From assembly GCF_027571405.1 (NCBI RefSeq), contig NZ_CP092969.1, positions 184,225-248,224 on the forward strand: a stretch of DNA of 64,000 bases, read 5' to 3'. Below are positions 1-7,268 of this stretch, piece after piece; position 1 is the stretch's first letter; the number at the start of each line of letters is the position of its first letter. Origin of the DNA: Methylocystis parvus OBBP (GTDB taxonomy: Bacteria > Pseudomonadota > Alphaproteobacteria > Rhizobiales > Beijerinckiaceae). The position numbers and the translations under genes were made by a program. The notes under the pieces were generated by a model. That model worked only from the letters and a program-made list of their open reading frames with translations. It had not been told where the DNA came from and did not search any database.

Positions 1-999
1 AGCAACCCTGCGGCCTTACAGGATTGGCTGCTCGCCGCACAACTTCTGGATTGGAGGAAGCGTGGTCACAATACGCGGCTGGCCCTCGCGCCAGCCCTTG
101 TCACCACGCTTAGCCCTGCAGAGAAGCTTGGCCTTCGCGACTTCGCGCTACAGCACAATGTTGGGCTTGTCACAGCCGAGGCGCCTGTCTTTGCAAACGG
201 AGCGCGCACGCTGGCGATGGTCCACACGGAAATGGGTTCCAGCCGCATCTGGGCGACGCGCGAGGCGGAGCCGCGCTTACCCGGGCCCGCTTGGGGACGT
301 CCCATCAGCCACCCAATGGCCCGAGGAAGCGCCTCGATCGCCGTGCAATTCGCTGCTGTCGACCTCGACACGCTTCTTCCGCCGCCGGGGGCCCAGCTCA
401 TCCAGGTCGGTCCAGAACTCGATTGCGACCTTGCCACGTTTGGCACTCGCGCCTCCAAACTCATCGTAGAGCTGCTGACGAAGTGCGGCAGCTGGCCGAA
501 AGCGGGCATCGTACAGGCTGTCTACCGAGACTCATATGTATCTTCGCCTCTGGTGGTGCGTCTGCTGATCGATACGATGAAGCAAGTTTTCTCACAATCG
601 GGTGCCACGGAGCCAACTCTCGTCATCGAGACCCGTCCGCCGCGTCAAAATGACTTGCGCGGGGATCCTTGGCAGGTTTGGCACGATTGGCGCGACGCCA
701 CCGATCAGAAAGCGGTCGTCGAATTGTTTGGGAAGCAGCGCGGCCTTCACGTTTCTCTACTTCAAAAGGATGTACCGCATGGCCGCTACCTCGATGTCGA
801 TTTCGCCGATGGAAGTGCTGCGACAATCGTGCTGGACCAAGGGTTCGGGGCTTGGGCGCCGCCCCGGCATGTTGCTGTTCGCTACGACTTCGGCGCCGAT
901 GTCGCAGCCCAAGCAAGGCGGCTGGCAACCGTGAACGCCATTCTTCGACGGTGCGGGATTGGCAAGACCTACCTCGTCGCGACATCGGGCAAGACGTAA
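1..999 (+). CDS. 3' end of a large unrecognised gene
   Basis: The reading frame is open from the first base of the window to the stop at 997-999, so the start lies upstream and about 332 C-terminal residues are visible. I do not recognise the family with confidence. The segment around 515-560 encodes YRDSYVSSPL, and the one around 836-860 encodes LDQGFGAWAPP. This style recalls C-terminal regions of very large helicase-like proteins in phage-defence islands, but no helicase motif is visible here. The first internal ATG in this frame is at 217, but the frame is open well before it, so that should not be taken as the true start. Confidence is in the coding status, not the function. Confidence 0.6.
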   Translation, partial: SNPAALQDWLLAAQLLDWRKRGHNTRLALAPALVTTLSPAEKLGLRDFALQHNVGLVTAEAPVFANGARTLAMVHTEMGSSRIWATREAEPRLPGPAWGRPISHPMARGSASIAVQFAAVDLDTLLPPPGAQLIQVGPELDCDLATFGTRASKLIVELLTKCGSWPKAGIVQAVYRDSYVSSPLVVRLLIDTMKQVFSQSGATEPTLVIETRPPRQNDLRGDPWQVWHDWRDATDQKAVVELFGKQRGLHVSLLQKDVPHGRYLDVDFADGSAATIVLDQGFGAWAPPRHVAVRYDFGADVAAQARRLATVNAILRRCGIGKTYLVATSGKT

Positions 1000-1401
1000 G
1001 TTCAAGAACGGCCGTCGAGCTCGTCGGCACATGCCGTCGCTGCTGGTGTCAAGGACAAGCGGCATTGTACTCGAAAATGCCGCGGTCGATCGAGGGGAGC
1101 ATGCAAAGTCGTGGGGGTTGTCACGCTGCGAGCTGCTTTGACCACAACTTCCACAGACCAGGGTCCCCGTCGCAATGCGCGTCCCACAGGTTCCCATCGA
1201 CGCCAATCTACTGATCTCCTCGTTATTCTTCCTTTTGCAGTATCATCGACGCGCGCCATCGTAATCGAGTGTTTTCGGGGGCGCGAACTTGTTCGCATTC
1301 GGCGTCGCCCAAATGGATTTCTTCCCCGCGGCGCCGTAATTCTCTTCGCCGGCCGGTCTCCGCAAAGCTGCCTCCGATCAAGTCGAATGGCGGCGCGGTA
1401 G
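1000..1401. other. Intergenic, no supported gene
   Basis: Short frames on both strands overlap without recognisable protein features. The next supported item is a gene remnant that begins around 1402, so this stretch is probably decayed DNA between remnants. Confidence 0.4.
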
Positions 1402-1619
1402 CCGAGCGCATGCCGGTTTTGCTCCGCCCCGAGGAAGCCGAACGATGGCTCTCGATGGAAGGCGGCCCGGAGCTGTTGAAACCTGCGCCCGAGGATTTCC
1501 TTCGCTGGTGGCCAGTGTCCCGGCGGGTCAACGCGACCGGCAGGGCGGACGATTTGAGTCTAATCCAGCCGATCGGAACGAGCAGGGCGGGGAGCGAAGC
1601 CGCGGAGCTTCGACTATGA
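1402..1619 (+). pseudogene. Remnant: C-terminal part of an SRAP (YedK/HMCES-like) protein
   Basis: The frame encodes AERMPVLLRPEEAERWL, then ELLKPAPEDFLRWWPVSRRVN and a DDLSLIQPI segment. These match the C-terminal third of SOS-response-associated peptidases, which crosslink to abasic sites in single-stranded DNA. The N-terminal catalytic part, including the initiator-adjacent Cys2, is absent, because upstream sequence in this frame has no SRAP features. The stop at 1617-1619 overlaps the ATG of the next remnant (ATGA), so the original genes were probably translationally coupled. I infer a non-functional fragment left by a deletion. Confidence 0.6.
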
Positions 1620-1741
1620 GGGATCTGCCCTTTTCGAAGGTCTACCAGCTTATCGAGCCAGGCTCAGTTGTGTTGCTGACGACGGCGCACAAGGGCAGGC
1701 GCCACGATCACCCTGGGCGTGGTCTGGCGCATCGCCAATAG
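1616..1741 (+). pseudogene. Remnant: N-terminus of a flavin-reductase-like protein
   Basis: The ATG at 1616 opens with MRDLPFSKVYQLIEPG and VVLLTTA. This is the characteristic N-terminus of flavin-reductase-domain proteins of the flavoredoxin type, which bind FMN. After about 25 residues the similarity stops and the frame closes at 1739-1741, so more than 80% of the expected length is missing and a frameshift near 1690 is likely. It directly follows the SRAP remnant, which supports a decayed two-gene block. A functional product is unlikely. Confidence 0.55.
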
Positions 1742-1900
1742 CGCGGCTCTTTAAGACGCCGAACCCCTGAAAGGCTTAGGCGCCGTTCATGAAGGTCGTG
1801 ATAAGGCTCGAGTTTGTGGGTCTTCCTGGCTCATCTGGATAATGCTATGAGTCTGGGGCCGCTCGGAAGACTCGCGAGTCCGAGGATCCCTGGACCCGCC

Positions 1901-2482
1901 CTAGCGAGTTATGAGCTTTTCGTCCTGCGTCGGCTCCACTCCCAACAGCTCCCACATTCCGATGCCCAGTCGTCTCGCAAGCTCGACGACAATGAGTAGC
2001 GACGGGTTCGAGTCCCCCCGTAACATCAGATACAATTGCGGCAGGGAGACTCCGATAATTTTCGCGAATTGCTCCTTATCCAATCCGCTCTCTGCGTATT
2101 TTCTCTTCACGATTATCGAAAGGTTTCTTGTCATCTGCTTCGCTGACAAGTTGCGACGATGCCCGAGTTGACAGTCCTCTAAGAGCTCGTAAAGAGGCGT
2201 TTTCAGCTTGGCGGAAATCTTTGCAAGCATCTCAATCGATGGGTTCGCGGCTCGACTGCGAATATAACGAAACTGGGAACCCGACATGCCAATCGACTCG
2301 GCAAATTCAGGCTTCGTCATTCCGCTCTTTTCCAAATACGCAATCAGGTTCTTCGCTAAGCGTTCCAAGTGTGGAGAGGCGAGCCGATCCTCCATCGAGT
2401 TTACCATTAATCGACGATGGTCACCTGTCGGCTTCTTCGTCTTCCGACCTCGAGCCTTCCCTTCCACCCGCCTTTTATTCAT
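1901..2482 (-). CDS. Double-HTH XRE-family regulator
   Basis: The 193-residue protein has a basic N-terminus (RGRKTKKP) and two helix-turn-helix domains of the Cro/CI class. The first is around residues 40-90 (KPEFAESIGMSGSQFRYIRS) and the second around 130-180 (KEQFAKIIGVSLPQLYLMLRG). Both have the usual spacing of recognition helix and conserved hydrophobics. Two tandem HTHs in one chain suggest a pseudo-dimeric DNA-binding protein that could bind an asymmetric or spaced operator. It stands alone, facing away from the ssb region, and no target operator is evident nearby. The function is transcription control; the target is unknown. Confidence 0.75.
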   Translation of the reverse strand: MNKRRVEGKARGRKTKKPTGDHRRLMVNSMEDRLASPHLERLAKNLIAYLEKSGMTKPEFAESIGMSGSQFRYIRSRAANPSIEMLAKISAKLKTPLYELLEDCQLGHRRNLSAKQMTRNLSIIVKRKYAESGLDKEQFAKIIGVSLPQLYLMLRGDSNPSLLIVVELARRLGIGMWELLGVEPTQDEKLITR

Positions 2483-2619
2483 GTGATCGCATAAGGTTAG
2501 ATGACAGCCACGTGTCTATTAGCATCGGAGATTCCGGTGACGATGCCAAGGGGCAAAATCAGCGCGACTGCCAATTTATTAGAAAATGCTTGCCAATAAA
2601 TTAAGAATCCTAGCGGCGT

Positions 2620-2739
2620 CTAAGGCGCGCGGTAATCGCCCGACACACGTTCGTCGATCATCTTGCGAATAGCCTTCTCGTCTTCCGAGATGTATGGTGC
2701 ACGGCACAGCCCGAGCAACTGCGCTTCAGTCCTCGTCAT
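2620..2739 (-). CDS. Possible 39-residue protein
   Basis: An ATG at 2739 starts a 39-codon frame ending with TAG at 2620-2622. It overlaps the 3' end of the larger upstream gene by 14 nt in another frame. The composition (TEAQLLGLCRAPYISEDEKA and KMIDERVSGDYRAP) looks like real protein rather than random translation. The overlap is compatible with translational coupling. Alternatively it is the out-of-frame tail of the larger gene after a frameshift. Function unknown. Confidence 0.35.
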   Translation of the reverse strand: MTRTEAQLLGLCRAPYISEDEKAIRKMIDERVSGDYRAP

Positions 2740-3265
2740 AAAAAATATCGGACGCGCGTAGCTCGCCGTCGACCCCTACGGACTTTTCCCAAATTTGGAC
2801 CCCAATGTCGGACTCGTCCTCGAAACCATCGGCAAGGTAAAAGATCATCGGCCCGGCCCAGCTCTTGCGAGTTCGACACTTCGCGATCGTGAAAATTGCC
2901 TGTTCCGTCTCATAGATCCCTCTGCACGGCTGGTCGGGATCCATGTCTTCGACGCCCTGCAAGTAGGCGTTCGCAAGTGACATTGACCAATGATGACGAA
3001 CGATTAGCGAGCGATCGTCCGAGGGCGATAAGTGACGTAGGGGGACGGATCCCGTGACGGCGTTCTTGAGATTGAAGAGAGAAAAGTCACACGCGACAGG
3101 GGTCTCATCATGCCTGAAGCTTGGCGTTGCTGAGGACAGAGACACGTTCTTCCTGATAATTCGGTAGACCTGAGGAAAATAAATTTTTAGCGGTTCGCAC
3201 CAAACTTCTCCCTGCCGAGCCACGCCGACGGGAAACGTAAACACCTGAACGCTCATAAATGGCAA
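2726..3265 (-). CDS. Hypothetical protein
   Basis: A frame of up to 179 codons. The first possible start is a TTG at 3265 and an ATG lies three codons later at 3256, which I find more likely. No signal peptide, membrane span or recognised motif is visible. The C-terminal third is acidic (FEDESDIGVQIWEKSVGVDG, ending FYDED). The gene is isolated between the double-HTH regulator and the ssb region. It could be a plasmid accessory gene, but I cannot assign a role. Confidence 0.45.
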   Translation of the reverse strand: MPFMSVQVFTFPVGVARQGEVWCEPLKIYFPQVYRIIRKNVSLSSATPSFRHDETPVACDFSLFNLKNAVTGSVPLRHLSPSDDRSLIVRHHWSMSLANAYLQGVEDMDPDQPCRGIYETEQAIFTIAKCRTRKSWAGPMIFYLADGFEDESDIGVQIWEKSVGVDGELRASDIFYDED

Positions 3266-3688
3266 CCCCTGACTTAAGGGAAAACTGGTTCTCCAGACTC
3301 ACTAAAGCCAAGTTGCGGCTATTCCGCGGCGGGGGTCAGGCAGAAAATCTGCCAAAAGTTTATAAACCGGATGAGTGGCGCCCACCTTGGGCAGAATCGT
3401 CGCGCGATACGCCGCGACCCTTTTCACCTGCGTACACCACAGGTTCACATCCATTTGGCCCAAGCCGGAGGATTTTCTGATCCGGACGAGAAGTCTCCCG
3501 CACCCAACGCAAGTGGGCATCGCCGACGCCCAGCCCCACTGCAGAGTAAATAGCATACAGGTAAGTCGTCGGCTTTAGCCGCTCACGATAGCACGAACAA
3601 AAGCGCTCGCTCCGGACGTAAGCTCCCAAATTGGGCGTCCCTTCGGCCTGAGACCAGGTCAAACGAGAGTGGCCGCAATTTCCTAGGA
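3266..3688. other. Intergenic, no supported gene
   Basis: Competing frames exist on both strands but none shows recognisable protein character. The conserved AT-rich motif begins at 3689. Confidence 0.4.
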
Positions 3689-3709
3689 GCGCAAAATATA
3701 ATAAAATGG
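3689..3709. promoter_or_regulatory. AT-rich regulatory motif, copy 1
   Basis: Core CAAAATATAATAAAATGG at 3692-3709, preceded by GCG. The 21 bp are identical to 7766-7786. On the plus strand it contains a perfect TATAAT (3697-3702) about 85 bp upstream of the ssb ATG, so it could be the -10 box of the ssb promoter or an operator over it. Confidence 0.55.
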
Positions 3710-3788
3710 TATTTTTGGAAAACCGCGTCCCAGGCGCGCGGTGATAGCGGGGCGGCGGATGCCCTAAGGCGAAAACGGGAGAGAACAA

Positions 3789-4133
3789 ATGCGCAGCACC
3801 AATCTGTTCATCGTGCGGGGTTATGTCGGCGCCGACGCCAAAGGCTTCGATGGCGGCAAGGTCACCAAATTCAGCGTCGCGACAAATCGCGGCAGGAACG
3901 ACCGGCAAACTGGCGAGAAAAAGGAGGCCACCGACTGGGTTACCTTAACGATCCTGAACGAGAAAATCGCGAGATGGGCTCTTGAGAACATCAAGAAGGG
4001 CGATCCGATTTACGCCGAATGTCGCGTCGCCGAACGCAGCTATCAAAAGGACGGCCAGACCGTTTACATAACCGACATCATCGCCAACGTCGTCGATCGG
4101 CTCTCGCCTTCGCAACAAGCCGGCGACCAGTGA
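3789..4133 (+). CDS. ssb: Single-stranded DNA-binding protein (SSB-like)
   Basis: A 114-residue OB-fold protein. It opens MRSTNLFIVRGYVGADAKG and continues through FSVATNRGRNDRQTGEKKEATDWVTL and YAECRVAERSYQKDGQTVY, the standard SSB strand pattern. SSB coats single-stranded DNA, and plasmid copies usually protect the strand entering a recipient. It lacks the long linker and the acidic C-terminal tip (DDDIPF type) with which chromosomal SSB recruits partners; it ends SPSQQAGDQ. It lies on the leading side of the predicted nic site. A conserved AT-rich motif about 80 bp upstream may drive it. Confidence 0.9.
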   Translation: MRSTNLFIVRGYVGADAKGFDGGKVTKFSVATNRGRNDRQTGEKKEATDWVTLTILNEKIARWALENIKKGDPIYAECRVAERSYQKDGQTVYITDIIANVVDRLSPSQQAGDQ

Positions 4134-4675
4134 GCGGAAATACAAGCGCTAGCACCGGCGCATCGCACCACTGCGAAAGTCGCGGAAGCCTTAGGTTCCG
4201 ATTGGCGATCGTTCCCGCTCATCCGAAGCTCCAAGAAGCCAATGTCGCCAAAATCGGTTCCGCTCCGATGCGGCGGTTCAGGTGGTCGCTTTTGTTCCAC
4301 GATTCGAGTAAGCGAGCTCGCTGACCCGCAAACCTGGCTTGGGCCTGCGCTCACCCGAAATCGTCCCAGGACTGGTCCAGGCGGAAGATTCCGCGCCAGA
4401 CGAGCGGGACGGGAAAGGGCTGCTCCAGATGGCCCACTCAACCGCATTGTAGGGCCCGAGCACCGTGTGGCCATCTACTAGCGCTCTCTCGCCGACGCAC
4501 GCGGGATTGAGCCGGCGGCTAAGCTTTATTGATCGGTCATTCGACCGCTTGCCCTTGAGGCGGCATGTCACGAGATTGGGTTCACTCGTTAAAAAAACGC
4601 GCGCCAGTCTCTCTCTCACGTCTCGGGGAGCGCCCCGTTGCTAACAATGGCTAGGTCTATCGACGGCGAAGTCTG
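4134..4675. other. Intergenic, no supported gene
   Basis: Between the two SSB-like genes. I see no convincing coding frame. The last part leads into the structured leader starting at 4676. Confidence 0.4.
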
Positions 4676-4745
4676 CTTCGGCGCCTGCGCCGAAGAATTT
4701 TCCCCTTGCCGCTGCGCGGCAATTCCTCGCGGCGCAAAATTCATC
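4676..4745 (+). promoter_or_regulatory. Structured 5' leader of the second ssb-like gene
   Basis: A perfect 9-bp hairpin (CTTCGGCGC 4676-4684 / GCGCCGAAG 4687-4695) is followed by a nested element. Its outer stem is GAATTTT 4695-4701 / AAAATTC 4736-4742, extendable across one mismatch to 4692/4745. After CCCC comes the inner stem TTGCC 4706-4710 / GGCAA 4718-4722, then TTCCTCGCG. The same architecture with different stems lies at 62462-62532. In both cases the element ends about 115-118 nt before the ATG. Confidence 0.6.
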
Positions 4746-4860
4746 GTCACGGTCGGCGCGCGGCGCTTCGCTTGCCCGCTTTGCTGCTCCGCAGTCTTCT
4801 CAGCCGTCGAATAACGACCGCCATCGCAACGGGGACGGCCCCAAACGATGGAGAGAAAAA

Positions 4861-5238
4861 ATGGCGCATCTTTGTGAAATGAACCAGATCGGCCACGTCG
4901 CTTCGGTCAAGAGCATCGGCAAGCACCTAATCGTCAGAATCGCCTCCAACGCCAACTACAAGAACGGCGAAGGCGCCTGGGTCGAGCGCACGCACTGGAA
5001 TGAGCACACGATCTTCGAGCGCCAGGGCGGGTTGCTCAAGTGGGCCTCCGAAAGCCTCAAGCCCGGCGACCTCGTTCTCGTCCGCTCCACCCCCTTCCAG
5101 ACCGAATGGAAGAAAGACGGCGAAACGCACTACGGTCAGACCTTCGCGGTGAATGAACTCTCGCTCTTGACGGCGAAATCCGACAAGAAGGAAAGGCTCG
5201 ATGAAGCCGCGAAGTCGCGGGGTCGGCAGCGCCGCTGA
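4861..5238 (+). CDS. Second SSB-like OB-fold protein
   Basis: A 125-residue protein with an SSB-like pattern: MNQIGHVASVKSIGKHLIVR, EGAWVERTHWNEHTIF, LKPGDLVLVRSTPFQTEWKK and YGQTFAVNELSLL. It is diverged from the first SSB of this window and has a basic tail (KSRGRQRR) instead of an acidic tip. It probably binds single-stranded DNA, perhaps with a specialised role on transferred DNA. A GGAGAG Shine-Dalgarno lies just upstream of the ATG. The long leader contains the conserved nested hairpin element, suggesting post-transcriptional control. A strong hairpin follows the stop. Confidence 0.8.
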   Translation: MAHLCEMNQIGHVASVKSIGKHLIVRIASNANYKNGEGAWVERTHWNEHTIFERQGGLLKWASESLKPGDLVLVRSTPFQTEWKKDGETHYGQTFAVNELSLLTAKSDKKERLDEAAKSRGRQRR

Positions 5239-5248
5239 CTCTGGTCTT

Positions 5249-5272
5249 CGAGGGGGCCACCAGGCCCCCTCG
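5249..5272 (+). terminator. Hairpin terminator after the second ssb-like gene
   Basis: Perfect 10-bp stem CGAGGGGGCC 5249-5258 / GGCCCCCTCG 5263-5272 with loop ACCA, 11 bp after the stop. No T-run follows, so it may be a weak terminator or an mRNA 3'-end stabiliser. It also separates the gene from the convergent vapC. Confidence 0.5.
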
Positions 5273-5344
5273 GGGCTTGGCTGGCGAGGGGCTCAATGGT
5301 GGCATTCATCAACGCGTATTTCCGCGTCGCCCCTAGGGGCGGCT

Positions 5345-5746
5345 TCACAAAAGCCAGTTTTGCACTTTCAGCCCCTTAACTCGGGTGAACTCGTCCACAT
5401 TGGCGGTTACCATCGTTGCTTCGATCGCCAGAGCATGGGCCGCAATCAGCAAATCATTCCCCCCGATTGGGCTTCCCTTCCGTTCCAGCTCGGCGCGAAT
5501 CCTCCCATATTCCGCATCGGCAGGCGCCTCCAAAGACAGGACGTCCAGCTCTCCCAGCAGGAGCTCGACCGCCTCCAAGAGCCGTTTCGAGCCGCTCTTC
5601 GCGCAGCCATATCGAAGCTCGGCGGCCACGATGATGCTCGTGCACACGTTTTTCTCGCCCACTCGGGCTATGTGCTTCGCCACCTTGCCTTTCGGGTTCC
5701 TGATCAAATCGGAAATGATGTTCGTGTCCAGCAAATAGCGGGTCAA
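5345..5746 (-). CDS. vapC: VapC-family PIN-domain toxin
   Basis: A 133-residue PIN-domain ribonuclease. The four acidic active-site residues are visible: Asp7 in RYLLDTNIISDLI, Glu43 in VAAELRYG, Asp98 in GGNDLLIAA and Asp118 in TANVDEF. VapC toxins cleave tRNA or rRNA when the antitoxin is lost and so stabilise plasmids. The start is a TTG at 5746 that overlaps the antitoxin's TGA stop (TTGA), indicating translational coupling with vapB upstream. Length is typical for the family. Confidence 0.93.
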   Translation of the reverse strand: MTRYLLDTNIISDLIRNPKGKVAKHIARVGEKNVCTSIIVAAELRYGCAKSGSKRLLEAVELLLGELDVLSLEAPADAEYGRIRAELERKGSPIGGNDLLIAAHALAIEATMVTANVDEFTRVKGLKVQNWLL

Positions 5747-5979
5747 AATATCTTTTCCGGCGCGGGTGGACGGTCTTCTATCTCGGGGAAAGTCTCATCG
5801 AGCGGTTCCATCGTCTCGAGCAGCCCCAATAGGCCGCGCTTACGCGTCGGCTCGAGCACGAGGCGGTCGCCTTCGCGGCGCATGATCGCTTCGTCGCCAG
5901 GCAGCTCGAATTCGACAGGAATTCGCACTGCCTGGTTGCGCCCGTTTCTGAACAATTTCACATGCCGCGCCTCGCCCAT
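5743..5979 (-). CDS. vapB: VapB-family antitoxin
   Basis: I choose the ATG at 5979, giving 78 residues. The protein begins MGEARHVKLFRNGRNQAVR and has the AbrB/MazE-type swapped-hairpin pattern (RIPVEFELPGDEAIMRREGD) that binds the operator DNA. The C-terminal half should wrap the VapC toxin. An in-frame upstream ATG would add residues without family similarity. Its TGA overlaps the TTG start of vapC. Antitoxin and toxin together usually autorepress their promoter, which would lie just above 5979, where CATATGCCATAGACATATG (5994-6012) forms a small inverted repeat. Confidence 0.88.
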   Translation of the reverse strand: MGEARHVKLFRNGRNQAVRIPVEFELPGDEAIMRREGDRLVLEPTRKRGLLGLLETMEPLDETFPEIEDRPPAPEKIF

Positions 5980-6155
5980 GCCGACCTCCCAAGCATATGC
6001 CATAGACATATGCCTTTCTCCCCCAGCGGTCAAATCGCTATCGCGATATGGCAAAACGCGCAGCGAGCACACTTTCGGCCATCTTGGCCGCAATTGCTCA
6101 GATGCCGCGCCAATCAGGGCTGTTTGCTGCCGATTTTCAAGCGTTGCAGCGTCCC

Positions 6156-6578
6156 TTAGAATCCAGCGTGAGCGCCGACATAAGCGCCTGCGCTAAAGAG
6201 ACATGCGCCGACAAGCATTCCGACGATGAGCCACTGCATCATTTGCCGCCTTGCGACGTCACGGGCCACATCCCGCGCCGCGGTTGCAATGGCCTTCGCC
6301 AGGTCCGCTTTTGCCGATTCAGCGCCCGCTCGAATTGTCGCCTCAGCAGCTACTCGCGTTTCCAAGAGAACGCGTTGCGCTTCCGCCGCTATCGCTTTTG
6401 GGAATTGCCGATAGAGGCCCTCATAATACTGAAGCGCGAAGATCACGAGCCAAAGCGCGTCATTTTCCTTCAGACCCAGCTCCGCTTGAACTCGTCGCAG
6501 CTGGTCGCGCTCGCGCTCGGTTGCGGCGCGCCCCAGCATGCGCTCGAAGCTCGATAGAGGCGCAGCCGTCTCATTCAT
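6156..6578 (-). CDS. Membrane-anchored protein at the stbC position
   Basis: A 140-residue protein with a soluble alpha-helical N-terminal part (LGLKENDALWLVIFALQYYE), an alanine-rich helical middle likely to form a coiled coil, and one C-terminal membrane span (QWLIVGMLVGACLFSAGAYV). Its start overlaps the stop of the ParA-like gene by 8 nt, so the two are co-translated. The order HTH gene, P-loop ATPase, small third gene next to oriT resembles stbABC of IncW plasmid R388, which controls plasmid positioning and conjugation. The membrane anchor could tether the ATPase. The stbC assignment rests on position only. Confidence 0.65.
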   Translation of the reverse strand: MNETAAPLSSFERMLGRAATERERDQLRRVQAELGLKENDALWLVIFALQYYEGLYRQFPKAIAAEAQRVLLETRVAAEATIRAGAESAKADLAKAIATAARDVARDVARRQMMQWLIVGMLVGACLFSAGAYVGAHAGF

Positions 6579-7257
6579 TATCGACCACTGGCGCGAACAC
6601 CTTGCTGACCTCTTCGAGCCAGCGGCGCAGCTCGGCGCGATTGCCGATCGGCATCGTTTGCCAGGCGCGCGCGATGCTCAAGCGATTGCTGTAGAGATCG
6701 TCGCTCACGCGATCGGCCATGTCGGGAAACAGCAGGGAACTGCCGCCCTGCTTCTCGACCGAGGATTTCACCTCGGAGCCGTTATAGAGCTCGAATTTCG
6801 AATCGGCTCCGAAGTAGCCGTTCTTCAAAACGTGCACCGTCGAGTTCGGAATCGCGTCGATATAGTCCTGCAGCAGCTCCAGGCTGTCGCGCTGACGATT
6901 GATCACCCAGAGCGTCACCAGCTGGCGCTCGAGCTCCTCAAGGGACTGGCTGAGTGTTCGACCGTATGCCGCGACCCCTACGTTGTTGCGTGCCGCCGTG
7001 TTCACGACGACGCTGCTGCTCTTGTATTCGTCGCAGATGTTCACGAAGCGGATCCATCCGTCCGCCTCGTCCAAATTCACGAGCTCGCAGACGACCTCGT
7101 TCTCATATGACTTGAACACGTCGGGGTTCGAGGTGTCTGCGTCGATGACGAAAACGTCCTCGCCTCTTTGGGTGAGATTGTGGACGAGGCCCATGGTAAC
7201 GAGCGATTTGCCCACCCCACCCTTGCTTCCGCCCACCACGTAAATCGCCTTGCTCAT
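6571..7257 (-). CDS. ParA/MinD-like P-loop ATPase (StbB-like)
   Basis: A 228-residue protein with the deviant Walker A box GSKGGVGKS at about residues 10-18 and a Walker A' segment VFVIDADTSNPD at about 35-46. These are hallmarks of the ParA/MinD ATPases that position cargo on the nucleoid or membrane. No ParB partner is adjacent; instead an HTH gene precedes it and a membrane protein follows. That matches the StbB context beside an oriT rather than a classical parAB locus. It probably links plasmid localisation to transfer. The gene overlaps the downstream membrane gene. Confidence 0.85.
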   Translation of the reverse strand: MSKAIYVVGGSKGGVGKSLVTMGLVHNLTQRGEDVFVIDADTSNPDVFKSYENEVVCELVNLDEADGWIRFVNICDEYKSSSVVVNTAARNNVGVAAYGRTLSQSLEELERQLVTLWVINRQRDSLELLQDYIDAIPNSTVHVLKNGYFGADSKFELYNGSEVKSSVEKQGGSSLLFPDMADRVSDDLYSNRLSIARAWQTMPIGNRAELRRWLEEVSKVFAPVVDNE

Positions 7258-7268
7258 CGCTCGCGCTC

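Noticed and set aside
3360..3908. A 182-codon minus-strand frame overlapping the ssb 5' end
   Set aside because: It crosses the AT-rich motif and the ssb start and has no protein-like pattern. The similarity of its ILLYFA segment to the frame above 7763 is explained by the repeated DNA motif.
5201..6196. A 331-codon plus-strand frame across vapBC
   Set aside because: It runs opposite to a well-supported VapBC pair, and its sequence is rich in serine and arginine as expected of a shadow frame.
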